NCBI GenBank assembly: GCA_031553755.1
Contig: JAVBKZ010000124.1
Location: 1-15,525, forward strand
Length of the DNA: 15,525 nucleotides
Source of the DNA: JAIRVZ01 sp031553755
GTDB lineage: Bacteria > Bacteroidota > Bacteroidia > Bacteroidales > Azobacteroidaceae
Direction: 5' to 3'
Within the stretch, counting starts at the first letter, position 1, and each line of letters begins with the position of its first letter. Positions 1 to 9,300 of this stretch are shown here, in pieces. The translations under genes were made by a program, and so were the position numbers. The notes beneath the pieces were generated by a model that was not told where the DNA came from, ran no database searches, and saw nothing but the letters and a program-made list of their open reading frames with translations.

Positions 1-140
1 GTAGGTAACTGGTAAAGTCAAAATAGAAACACCGTTTTGTTTTATATATACTAAACGAAAAATCGGGAGATTTAGTATTTAAAACTCCTAAATATTTTAT
101 TTATTGATTTTTTATTGGAGAATGAGACCTGAGTAGTTAC
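1..140 (-). mobile_element. Insertion sequence end, copy 1 (IS66-like), running out of the window
   Basis: This stretch is the reverse complement of 15254-15394, with one base inserted or lost in an A/T run. Its boundary is at 140, where similarity stops abruptly; read on the minus strand the outer end begins GTAACTACTCAGG. IS66-family ends typically start GTAA, which together with the coiled-coil reading frame in the other copy suggests that family. The element body lies left of position 1. It has inserted into the repeat region of the TIR gene at 141-1967. The other end and any 8-bp target duplication are outside the window. Confidence 0.75.
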
Positions 141-1967
141 ATTTTGTTCTATTATTTTTTTGTTTTGATATTTTGCAGTTATTTTCGCAACTTTATTCTT
201 ATTTTGTTGTAATTTATTGTTCTTATCATAAAAGGCTATCTCAACTTGATTATCATATTTATCGTATTTTGCTACCCATTTGGAATAATTGTAGATAGAA
301 TTACATGGCTTACCGTCTATCCCAAAATACTGTATTTCAATTTGGTTTGTACCGTCATATTTGGCCGTAAATTTAAAAATATTTTTGGCTGTAATTCGAG
401 GTTTATTATCAACGCCCCAATATGAACACTCTATTTGATTTCCCAAATCATCATATTTTGACATCCATTTTGAAAAACCACCATCTATCGTACACAATTT
501 ACCATCTATTCCAAGATAAGATAATACAATTGTATTTCCATTTTCGTATTTTGCAATTTTACAAGCAAACCCCATGCTATTAATACATAGTTTATTATAA
601 TCATCAAGATATTCAACCTTCTCTATATTTCCTGTTTTTTCATTTGCATATATACTTCTAATGGCCCATAATTCTTCATTCAGTATAAGATTTCCATTTA
701 AATCAAAGTAGATACATTTTGAAATGTTTCCAAATTTGTCATAACTATAATGTTTGCCAGCAATACCTTTTTTATTACAATTGGGCTGATTATCAATTCC
801 AAGAAAGTTCATTGTAATAATTCTTCCTATAGAATCCAAAGTATAGTCAATCCCGTAAATACCTTCAGCATCACAGGCAGGGTCGTCTTGCCCAATATAT
901 TTTTTAAATTCTTTTCTAATAACATAACCTTTTTGATTTCGAGTTAATTTATAACTTCTAATTTCCGCCTTATTTACTATAGTATTATTAATCGAAGTAT
1001 AAGAAGAAATGACTGATTGAGCTGTTCCTGTCGTTTTACTTTTGAGTTCAATTCTATCGTTATTATTTCCTCCCATACATTGTGTAACAATAGGATTTCC
1101 TCTAAAATCTTGCAGTTCTATTTGGTCAAGACCTCCATTCTCTTTATATTTATATATCTGTATGGGAACTCGCTCAATAAGTTCTGAATCAATATGATCA
1201 GTAGGAATTCCTGCTGAATTTGCGAAAATAATTTTTTGAACTTTATATTCCTTTTTTTCGAATCGATAATGAGTTGCACGTTCCTTGACCTGGGATTTAT
1301 TTAACTTTATCACTCCTTGAGCGATACCCCCTTTGTCAACATAATCGGCATAGTATTCGTATTTTATACGATTATAATCCCATACAAAACCCAATCCACA
1401 TAAGATTAAAAACGCGACACATACCATCACTATCCGCCTTCGAATCAAAGAACGTCTATGTCTATTCCAAACACTATCAAATCGTAATCCTAATATTTTT
1501 GCCACCACTTTAATAAAAGCTTGCTCTTTTCCTATTTCCTGAATATTGATACCTAATGGTTCAGGCATTTTTTCTTTTATTATAGGATGAAAACATTCAA
1601 GAACGGCATCTTTACTGTTGGGCTCTCCATACACAATAAAAGGTATTATATGGTCAGTCCTACCCATTTCAATAAAAGCATTGATTTCATTGCCTACCCA
1701 TTCGGATTGTGCCGCTTGAGGTGAACAAATTACTATCAAGTATTGGGAGCGAGAAAGTTCACTCCTCAAACTCTCAGTTAGAAGTCCCGCTCCCAAATCT
1801 GTCTTATCTCGAAATACAGGCCGTATTCTTTTAGGTAATCGAGGAATTTCTTTCCTGATTACAGTAGGCAACTTGTAGTTTTCCAATTTCTTTTGCAACC
1901 ACTTCGCCCATTTTTCATCTTCGCGTTTGTAGCTGATAAAGGCGTAATATTCAAATTGTGATTCCAT
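72..1967 (-). CDS. TIR-transmembrane-repeat protein, paralog 2, truncated by an IS
   Basis: A TIR domain occupies residues 5 to about 165. It has FISYKRED near the start, a BB-loop-like FRDKTDLGAG at 52-61, and SEWVGNEI with W90 and E94; E94 is the glutamate position needed for NAD cleavage in TIR NADases. A very basic stretch (HRRSLIRRR) precedes one membrane helix at about 179-196. This suggests TIR inside and residues 200 onward outside the cytoplasm. From about residue 408 there are some seven degenerate repeats of about 32 residues of the form KYDxxGNxIExxYxGxDxKP. Residues 1-219 match the protein at 6362-9538 with eight substitutions, while the rest is much more divergent. Native sequence stops at residue 609; the last 22 residues and the stop come from the IS. 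It is the last visible gene of the operon, 53 bp after the RyR/RCK gene. Whether the truncated product works is unknown. Confidence 0.85.
   Translation of the reverse strand: MESQFEYYAFISYKREDEKWAKWLQKKLENYKLPTVIRKEIPRLPKRIRPVFRDKTDLGAGLLTESLRSELSRSQYLIVICSPQAAQSEWVGNEINAFIEMGRTDHIIPFIVYGEPNSKDAVLECFHPIIKEKMPEPLGINIQEIGKEQAFIKVVAKILGLRFDSVWNRHRRSLIRRRIVMVCVAFLILCGLGFVWDYNRIKYEYYADYVDKGGIAQGVIKLNKSQVKERATHYRFEKKEYKVQKIIFANSAGIPTDHIDSELIERVPIQIYKYKENGGLDQIELQDFRGNPIVTQCMGGNNNDRIELKSKTTGTAQSVISSYTSINNTIVNKAEIRSYKLTRNQKGYVIRKEFKKYIGQDDPACDAEGIYGIDYTLDSIGRIITMNFLGIDNQPNCNKKGIAGKHYSYDKFGNISKCIYFDLNGNLILNEELWAIRSIYANEKTGNIEKVEYLDDYNKLCINSMGFACKIAKYENGNTIVLSYLGIDGKLCTIDGGFSKWMSKYDDLGNQIECSYWGVDNKPRITAKNIFKFTAKYDGTNQIEIQYFGIDGKPCNSIYNYSKWVAKYDKYDNQVEIAFYDKNNKLQQNKNKVAKITAKYQNKKIIEQNVTTQVSFSNKKSINKIFRSFKY
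141..746 (-). repeat. Degenerate 32-residue repeat array in truncated TIR gene
   Basis: About seven coding repeats cover residues 408-609. They share the pattern aromatic-D-x-x-G/x-N followed by Y-x-G/D-x-D/N-x-K, but have diverged more than those of the 1058-residue paralog, and their spacing is irregular in the first units. The IS junction at 140/141 cuts the seventh unit, so the original number of units is unknown. Confidence 0.7.
1312..1967 (-). repeat. 656-bp direct repeat, copy A (TIR and membrane helix coding)
   Basis: This segment is nearly identical to 8883-9538, has equal length, and lies in the same orientation. Similarity starts exactly at the ATG, since the sequences upstream of the two genes are unrelated. 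It fades after codon 219, just beyond the membrane helix. The two copies are about 7.6 kb apart. Recombination between them could delete the intervening genes or swap C-terminal regions. Confidence 0.85.
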
Positions 1968-2020
1968 GATATAATTTTAGTTTCCCTTTATTATAAAATT
2001 TCATTATTCAAAACATTATT

Positions 2021-3940
2021 TTATTTTTCGTCTAATACGCCATCTACAACAATATTATAATAAATCTCATCAATAATATTATGGTCATATTCGCGATAAG
2101 GTGCATTAAATCGTTTTTCTACATTTTCCAACTCATCCCACGCGACTAAACAGGCATGTAAACGGAGTGCTGCATTTTGGTTTTCACCTCCTGTTATATC
2201 GCCTAAATTCCATTTCCTCCAACCCCTGACAAAATAGGAAGCATTCCATCGAAGATGTTCTCCTTTAGCAAGATTCTTGTATATATCCGGATAGGATTTG
2301 ATATATTCTACCCATTTTTCTTTGGAACTAAAATTAGTTTTTAGTTGTTCTGGGGTCAATCCTATTAAGCTTAATTTAGCAATAACATGCTCGGCAACCG
2401 TCTGATTAGAAACTTTTTTAATGTATATTAATTTCTCCCATTCGACAGTTTTGTATTCTTTACCATCCTTTTCAGCTTTTTCTTTTTTCTTTTTTTCATA
2501 AAAAGAATGTAATTGCTTTGCTTGTATAATAAGTTTTTCGTTTACAATAATGTCTTCAGTAAAAAGTTTATCATTTCTGCCTGTAAAATAGATTTGGTTG
2601 AAAATAGGTAATGCTGTATAATATTTTTTATCTCGTACGATGGCTATGGTTTTTATTGCTGAATGGCCTAAGCACATCAATTTATTATTTACATCTGTTG
2701 CCGTGCGGATGTTTAAGTTATCTTCGCCTAATGCAATTACAATTTGCTTGATTGTAGTGCATTCTTTTTCAATAATACCAAAGAAATGTTCACTACCTAC
2801 CTCCGTTTCAATGGGGTCGATTTTATACACTTCTTTATTTTCATACAATCCGGGATATTGGGCATAAAAACTGCCCATTTTACTGCTGATGTCTTTATCA
2901 ATAACAATCGCTCTGAATTTTGAACCGACAAATTGTCCACATTCAATTAATTTCCTCAATGCAGCGTTCCCATTACTTCCAAACCCTACGATCATTACTT
3001 CGAAATTGGTAGTAGCAACAGCCTTTTGAATATCAGGTTTAACCAAATCTACCGGATTATGTTCTTTGACCATCATTGTTGCAATTAACTCAGAGTCTCT
3101 AAAAATGGTATATTGCAACCAACTTCCCAATTTAGTTATTTGTTGTTCAAATAGTTGATGAATATTTTCAGATTCGAGACGTAGATGAATATGGATATTT
3201 TTCTTTTCATTATCCGGTAATATTTTCAACTGCTCAACGATTTTTAAGGTATCGGCTAAATTTTCATCTTCATTGTCGGACATGAAAAATAAATGCAATG
3301 GATTTTTGAATAAATATTTTGAAAATTTTGAGACAGATGTATTTGTTTCTATATATACACCTCCGAATGCTTCCACTTTATCATAAAAAGTAAAATCTTT
3401 TTTATCGGCACGGAGATTTCCTATAAACAGGATTAATCTGTTATTATTTTTTGATAAATCTTCGGCAAGAGTTATTGTCGCGCTGTTTTCACCCAAAAAA
3501 AGATACTTGTCCTTTTGTCCATTCAAATAAAATCGCAAGTATGAGTTTGTTCTTCTTCCAAATTGTGTCATGGCAACCATAATCAAGAGGAGCAGCGAGG
3601 TCGCATATAAAACAAAGAAAAGAGCGCTGAAAATCAATTCTGTTTTAAGAAGTCCACTACCTACAATTTTAGTGTCAGGTAACAGGGTCAATACTTTTGC
3701 TGTATAAATGGCCGACAATATTAGTTTTGTCATCTCATTCATATCTTTGTACCCTTCTGCAACATCAGAAGAATACGCGTAATAATACAAAGGCAATCCG
3801 ATAATAACGACAACAGCCAACAATATTTTTTGCAATCGGACCCAATTCGCTTTAGACTTACATTTGATTAAAATCACATAATAGGCGATAATAATTAAAG
3901 CAAGCATAAAGAAAGACTGGAGTACCTGTAAAAAATCCAT
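2021..3940 (-). CDS. Membrane protein with two RCK/TrkA-N-like domains and a C-terminal RyR-like domain
   Basis: This 639-residue protein starts with hydrophobic segments at about 7-25, 38-56 and 100-124, and perhaps a weaker one near 70-88. Two Rossmann-like segments follow. One begins at YLFLGENSAT (146-155). The second has the canonical GxGxxG in VGFGSNGN (318-325) and an acidic residue (D348) at the end of the next strand, as in TrkA-N/RCK domains that bind NAD or other nucleotides and gate ion channels. After a lysine-rich linker (482-497), residues about 550-630 (GEHLRWNASYFVRGW, LHACLVAWDEL) resemble a RyR domain. It starts 4 bp after the stand-alone RyR gene, so the two are probably co-translated and act together. 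I infer a ligand-controlled membrane protein, possibly a channel or its regulator. No selectivity filter was recognised, so transport is not shown. Confidence 0.75.
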   Translation of the reverse strand: MDFLQVLQSFFMLALIIIAYYVILIKCKSKANWVRLQKILLAVVVIIGLPLYYYAYSSDVAEGYKDMNEMTKLILSAIYTAKVLTLLPDTKIVGSGLLKTELIFSALFFVLYATSLLLLIMVAMTQFGRRTNSYLRFYLNGQKDKYLFLGENSATITLAEDLSKNNNRLILFIGNLRADKKDFTFYDKVEAFGGVYIETNTSVSKFSKYLFKNPLHLFFMSDNEDENLADTLKIVEQLKILPDNEKKNIHIHLRLESENIHQLFEQQITKLGSWLQYTIFRDSELIATMMVKEHNPVDLVKPDIQKAVATTNFEVMIVGFGSNGNAALRKLIECGQFVGSKFRAIVIDKDISSKMGSFYAQYPGLYENKEVYKIDPIETEVGSEHFFGIIEKECTTIKQIVIALGEDNLNIRTATDVNNKLMCLGHSAIKTIAIVRDKKYYTALPIFNQIYFTGRNDKLFTEDIIVNEKLIIQAKQLHSFYEKKKKEKAEKDGKEYKTVEWEKLIYIKKVSNQTVAEHVIAKLSLIGLTPEQLKTNFSSKEKWVEYIKSYPDIYKNLAKGEHLRWNASYFVRGWRKWNLGDITGGENQNAALRLHACLVAWDELENVEKRFNAPYREYDHNIIDEIYYNIVVDGVLDEK

Positions 3941-3944
3941 ATTT

Positions 3945-4232
3945 TTATTTTTTAATTATTTCGAATCCTAAACTCATGACTAATTTCAATGTTTCCAAGG
4001 CAGTATTCCGGTCGTAATCTTTTTCATCTTCCGAAAGTTCTTCATACGGAACCAATCCCGGATGCTCCTTTCGCTCATCGTTTCGTTCGGAACCATAAAT
4101 CCAACCATCGGCCATACGTCCGGCAGCCCAAACTTCATGGACATTCCGGGCAAGTGATTCGGAAAGTTTTAACAAATTCTTGTCAATTGTTATTTGAGAT
4201 GTATCTATTGGGTGCGGGACATAATTATTCAT
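3945..4232 (-). CDS. Stand-alone RyR-domain protein
   Basis: This 95-residue soluble protein is almost entirely one RyR domain (named after the ryanodine receptor repeat). The family signature is clear: LARNVHEVWAAGRMADGWIYG split over residues 27-47, then HPGLVPYEELSEDEKDYDR at 57-75 and a final helix TALETLKLVMSLGF (77-90). Bacterial RyR domains are small helical modules. Comparative genomics has proposed that they bind ligands, possibly nucleotides, in conflict and signalling systems. It precedes the membrane RyR/RCK gene by 4 bp and follows the EAD-TIR gene after 144 bp, the widest gap in the operon. No internal promoter was recognised in that gap. Domain assignment is confident; the ligand is unknown. 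Confidence 0.85.
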   Translation of the reverse strand: MNNYVPHPIDTSQITIDKNLLKLSESLARNVHEVWAAGRMADGWIYGSERNDERKEHPGLVPYEELSEDEKDYDRNTALETLKLVMSLGFEIIKK

Positions 4233-4376
4233 TTTAAACTATTTTTCGTTGTCAATCAATATATTTTTGATAATTTCTGATTTTAGGTATGGACGTTTCC
4301 CCTATTTCACGAGTATTTTCCTCTATGCAGCTTGTATCTTGTGAGATTTTTTGGAGTACAGGAGTATAGGAGAAAA

Positions 4377-5141
4377 TTACATTTGTATTTCATTATTTAA
4401 TTTTGTATCTATATGATTTCTAACTTCATTAATAGAATTGAAGGCTGTAGCTACACTATCTTTTAGGCATGAAAAAATCTCGCAGCAATAATGATGTATT
4501 TCTTTTATTTGATTATATTCAGAATCAAATTGAAGGGTATTTACATCATCCATTTCCGTTCTCATAGACTTTATTTCATTTAATCGCTTATTCCAAAATT
4601 CTTTTATTGTAGAACAGTCTTGTTTAATGTTTTCTATAAAAATGGGGAGGACTTTTTCTTGAAATTTATTCTTCTCAAGTTTACTATTTCGATATACTTC
4701 ATATAATTCAAACATGCAATAATCTGATTGTAAATATTTCTCACTAATAAAAACAATTATAAATTGAGCAGATCCAATTTGTTTCATGAATTGTAATATT
4801 GAGTTTCCTATTTTCAAGTTCTTTTTATCTCGAAACAAATTATAGCCCTCCTTTGATAATTCGTCATAAAGTTGATTTACCAATATCTCATGTTCTTTAT
4901 TGTCTTTATCTTTCCATGCATACGAAAAATAGATAGGAATAGATTTTGATTTATCTCTATTTTTATACCATAATTCTACATCTTTTAATTTGTCAACATA
5001 AATTAGATAATTATAAATTGATATTGATTTTTCAATGGATGTATTGCCATTGAGAAAGTCATAAGAGATTTTAAATTGCTCGGACAAATTTTTCAACTCA
5101 GACTCACTAAATAATTGTATTTTTTCTAAAAATGATTCCAT
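4377..5141 (-). CDS. EAD-TIR effector protein
   Basis: This 254-residue soluble protein has two domains. Residues about 8-60 (FSESELKNLSEQFKISYDFL, then NG near 31-32 and a helix SIYNYL) match effector-associated domain 1-like (EAD/bDLD) helical adaptor modules, which pair with a like domain on a partner. Residues about 68-215 form a TIR domain: IYFSYAWKD (70-78), a BB-loop-like LFRDKKNLKIG (102-112), and SDYCMFEL with E145 at the NADase catalytic position. There is no membrane segment. It begins 3 bp after the stop of the EAD zinc-knuckle gene, so the two EAD carriers are tightly coupled. The expected role is a NAD-consuming or nucleotide-producing effector recruited through EAD-EAD contact. 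The domain calls come from motif reading; activity is inferred. Confidence 0.8.
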   Translation of the reverse strand: MESFLEKIQLFSESELKNLSEQFKISYDFLNGNTSIEKSISIYNYLIYVDKLKDVELWYKNRDKSKSIPIYFSYAWKDKDNKEHEILVNQLYDELSKEGYNLFRDKKNLKIGNSILQFMKQIGSAQFIIVFISEKYLQSDYCMFELYEVYRNSKLEKNKFQEKVLPIFIENIKQDCSTIKEFWNKRLNEIKSMRTEMDDVNTLQFDSEYNQIKEIHHYCCEIFSCLKDSVATAFNSINEVRNHIDTKLNNEIQM

Positions 5142-5144
5142 AAT

Positions 5145-6356
5145 TTATTCTAAAATAATTTTTCCTTTGCTTGATTTTGATGTTGCCATTCCTTCTATGG
5201 CTTTTGCTCGTTTATGTATAATCCCTTGAAAAGAATCCTTATTATATCTTCCACTTCCGGTTTGATGTGTAATTTTTTTGCTTTTAAAAACAAGATTATT
5301 GTTGTTAATCTCACCATTTATTTCTTGTCTTACAAAGCACTTTGTTCCATTATCAATAAAAATAACATCTAAAATACCTTCAACTTTTATCGTATTAAGA
5401 AATGTGGTTCTTTGTTTTATAGATAGCTTCCATTGATCAACAGATCCATATTCCCATTGTACAAATCCTATCCATTCTCCAGAAATATCATACTCTTCAT
5501 TACCACAATGTTTGCAAATGTTAAATTGATGATCATTTTCTGTTTTTATCCAACCTGTCCATTGATGTTGTTCTTTTTTAGTTTCTTTTTCCTTGCATCG
5601 CTGGCATTCACGATAAATATCGCACCCCTTTTCATTCTGCCATTTCCACTCTGTCCAATTATGATCTGAATTTTTAAATTCTTCTAAATCGCAATTTTGA
5701 CAAACTCTTTTTAATTGACAAGAATTTGGAGATTTATATTCCCAATTAGACCATTGGTGTTGTTTTTCAATGAATTTTCTGTAACCACAAATGTGACAAA
5801 CTTCAACAATATCACAATTCTTTTTATTTCTATACCTTTTTATTTTGTGATCATACTGAAACTCTATTGCTCCATCTCTTTTACACTCTCTTTTTTGAAG
5901 ACAGGTGGAGTTTTCCAATGATTTTTCAAAATTCAAATCCTCAAGAGAAATATCAGCTAAAAGAGATTGAATACCTACTATCTGATTTGGTAAAAAATTT
6001 GACTGTCGCAAGTTTTCGAGTAGTTTTTCAAGTGAATAGTTATTTTTACAATAAGCTAATAGGGCAACTAATTTTTCTTTTTCATTATTTCCTGCCAAAT
6101 CATAGTAATCAATACCCACTTGTTTGGCAAACATAGTTAAAGCTCTTTCGTTTAATATGGCAGGCAAATTATTTACTAACCTTCTTAACTGTTGTATAGC
6201 ATCACTTTTTTTGTCAAAAGCTTCTCGCCACGAACTCCAATTATGAACTATTTGCGTATCTTTCTCACCACAATCCTTACAAACTTTGACCTGAGTACAA
6301 CTATTAGTACCCTCATATTCCCACTCAGACCAAGTATGACTAAACCAACATCTCAT
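5145..6356 (-). CDS. Zinc-knuckle repeat protein with an EAD-like adaptor domain
   Basis: This 403-residue protein has five HxWxxW modules (H7, H38, H200, H232, H264). CxxC knuckles sit at C26/C29, C187/C190, C219/C222, C251/C254 and C281/C284, so it probably binds several zinc ions. Between modules two and three lies an EAD-like helical domain at about 66-120 (LNERALTMFAKQVGIDYYDL, then G89 and LVALLAYCKNN). Residues about 291-403 look all-beta (SGEWIGFVQWEYG, WKLSIKQ, EINGEI, LVFKSKK), like a small lipocalin-type barrel. There is no signal peptide or membrane helix. It sits between the large TIR gene (5 bp) and the EAD-TIR gene (3 bp). I infer a sensor or scaffold whose EAD recruits the downstream EAD-TIR protein. 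I do not recognise a named family for the full architecture. Confidence 0.7.
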   Translation of the reverse strand: MRCWFSHTWSEWEYEGTNSCTQVKVCKDCGEKDTQIVHNWSSWREAFDKKSDAIQQLRRLVNNLPAILNERALTMFAKQVGIDYYDLAGNNEKEKLVALLAYCKNNYSLEKLLENLRQSNFLPNQIVGIQSLLADISLEDLNFEKSLENSTCLQKRECKRDGAIEFQYDHKIKRYRNKKNCDIVEVCHICGYRKFIEKQHQWSNWEYKSPNSCQLKRVCQNCDLEEFKNSDHNWTEWKWQNEKGCDIYRECQRCKEKETKKEQHQWTGWIKTENDHQFNICKHCGNEEYDISGEWIGFVQWEYGSVDQWKLSIKQRTTFLNTIKVEGILDVIFIDNGTKCFVRQEINGEINNNNLVFKSKKITHQTGSGRYNKDSFQGIIHKRAKAIEGMATSKSSKGKIILE

Positions 6357-6361
6357 AATTT

Positions 6362-9300
6362 TTATTTTTTATTTTGTTTCCAATTCTTGTAAATTTGAAT
6401 ATATTGATTGTACCTGTTTTCTTCAAATGTAGTTTCATCCATAAGATGAAGACCAAGTTTTCCTTTTCCAAAAGTGTGTTCCTCTATATGATTATCTTTT
6501 GCATCAATGAAAACAATTCTTTTTGGAGTATCTGCGGATTGAAACATAACCGTCTTAAAATCCTCAAGACTTTTATAAACATTCCAGTCATTGCATTCGA
6601 AAATATACATATTATTCCTATAACCAGCTGAATAAACACTACCCGTAGGATCTACAATCTGTCCAAATAATAATACATTTTTCCTACTAGAATGCATTAG
6701 TTTTCCATTTTCATCGTATTGTTCATATTTGGTGGTTTGCCCTAATGCATTATATATTAATATTTCTCTTGCGCAATTAATTTTCTTAGATATTACAAAA
6801 TTTTTATTTACATCAAAATATGCGACCTCAATACAATTCCCTCGAACGTCATATTTAGAGGTTCGTTTTGAATATCCATCTTTACCATAACAAGGGTTGC
6901 CTTCTGCGTCAAAAAAGGAAAATTCTGTTTTATTCCCTCGAACGTCATATTTAGCGGTACATTTTGCATAACCATCTATGTGATGACAAAATTTACCTTC
7001 TGTATCAAAAAAGGCAAATGCTATTTGATTTCCTCTTTCATCATATTTAGTAGTTTCTTTTGAATATCCATCTTTACCATAACAAGGTTTACCTTCTGCG
7101 TCAAAAAGGGAAAATTCTGTTTTATTCCCTCGATTATCATATTTAGCGGTACATTTTGCATAACCATCTATGATATAACAGGGTTTACCTTTTGTATTAA
7201 AATATGCATTTTCTATTGAATTTCCTCGATCGTCGTATTTGACTGTTAATTTTGCCCATCCTCCGTTATTATAACAGAGTTTATCTTTTGTGTCAAAATA
7301 TTCACTTTCTATTGGATTCCCTCTGTCGCTGTATTTGATTGTCAATTTTGCACACCCTTCGCGACTATAACAAGGGTTATTATCCACATCAAAACATGCT
7401 CTTTCAATTCGATTCCCTCGGTCATCATACTTAGCTGTCCATTTTGCATATCCTTCTACATTTTTACAAGGTCTATTATATATATCAAAATATATACATT
7501 CTATTTGATTTCCTCGATCGTCATATTTAGCAGTACATTTTGCATATCCATCTTTAATATAACAAGGTTTAGCTTTTATGTCAAAATATACCCTTTCTAT
7601 TTGATTTCCTCGATCATCATACTTGACTGTTATTTTTGCACATCCATTACTATAACAAGGTTCATTATCTATATCAAAATATGCCATTTCTGCTGGATTC
7701 CCTTTGTCGTCATATTTGAAAATAGTTTTTGCAAATCCATCTTTAATATAACAAGGTTTCCCTTTTATGTCAAAATATACCCTTTCTATTTCATTCCCTT
7801 GATCATCATATTTGACAGTTTCTTTTGCATACCCGTCTTTTATAAAACAAAGTTTTCCGTCTACACCAAAATACATCATTTCAATGGGATTACTCCTATT
7901 GTCATATTTTATCACTTGTTTCGCATATCCTTCTTTAGTAAAACATAACTTATTATCAAGTCCATAATAAGCAATTTCGGTCCAATTTCCTCGATCGTCA
8001 TATTTAGCAGTACATTTTGCATAACCATCTTTAATAAAACAAGGCTTGCCATCTACTCCAAAATAAGCGGATTCTATTAAATTTCCCTTTTTATCATATT
8101 GATTAATTATCTTTGAATATCCTTTTTTAATAAAACAAGGTTTGCTATCTATGTCAAAATAAGCACCTTCGGTACAATTTCCATTTTCGTCAGAAATGCG
8201 AATCATCTTTGCCCAAAACTGTTCATTTAGTATGTACTTATTATCTATTCCCAAGTATTCAGCTTTACAAATATTTCCGTGTTTATCATATTTGTATTTT
8301 CTTTTTGCTGCACCAACCTTGTCAGGTAAATATCCTTCCCAACCCAAATAACGCAATTCAATAGGACGCCCCAAATTATCTAAAACATATTCAAATCCCC
8401 AAATTCCACTTGCATCGCAAGCATTGATAGCATCATCGCCATTATATCGTTTAAATTCTTTTCGAATAATATATCCATTTTTATCTCGTGTCAGTTTATA
8501 TCGTTTTATTTCAGCTTTATTATTAGTGCTGTTTTTATCAGAAAATAAATTATTGTCAATTGATGTAAAAGAAGCGGCTAATGTCGCAGAAGATTCTCCA
8601 GTAGGACTATTTTTTAAATCAATTCTATCGTAATTTTTACCACCAAAAAACTGAGTGATAATTGTCTTTTCTTGAGCGTTTTGACATTCAATAAAATCTA
8701 ATCGTCCATTGTCTTTATATGTATAAACCAAAATAGATGGACGATCTGTGTATTCTGTATTGCTATGGTTTTTAGGTGTACCTGCCGAATTTGCATACAC
8801 TACTTTACGCAATTTATAACGAGATTTTTCAAAACGATAATGACTGTTTCGTTTTTCAATTTCAGATTTTTTAAAAGGTACTACTCCTTGAGCGATACCC
8901 CCTTTGTCAACATAATCAGCATAGTATTCGTATTTTATACGATTATAATCCCATACAAACCCCAATCCACATAAGATTAAAAATGCAACACATGCCATTA
9001 CTATTCGCTTCCGAATCATAGAACGTCTATGTCGGTTCCAAACACTATCAAATCGTAATCCTAATATTTTTGCCACCACTTTAATGAAAGCTTGCTCTTT
9101 TCCTATTTCCTGAATATTGATACCTAATGGTTCAGGCATTTTTTCTCTTATTACAGGGTGAAAACATTCAAGAACGGCATCTTTACTGTTGGGATCTCCA
9201 TACACAATAAAAGGTATTATATGGTCAGTCCTACCCATTTCAATATAAGCATTGATTTCATTGCCTACCCATTCGGATTGTGCCGCTTGAGGTGAACAAA

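Noticed and set aside
5867..6136. Plus-strand open frame of 89 codons opposite the EAD zinc-knuckle gene
   Set aside because: It is antisense to a well-supported domain protein and has no family-like features.
7505..7948. Plus-strand open frame of 147 codons
   Set aside because: It is antisense to the repeat array; its length follows from repeat periodicity and AT-rich composition, and the product is a low-complexity F/I/Y-rich string.
6761..8293. Possible CRISPR array because of regular near-identical 96-bp units
   Set aside because: The period is 96 bp without alternating unique spacers, and the units are in frame inside one long coding region with protein-level conservation.
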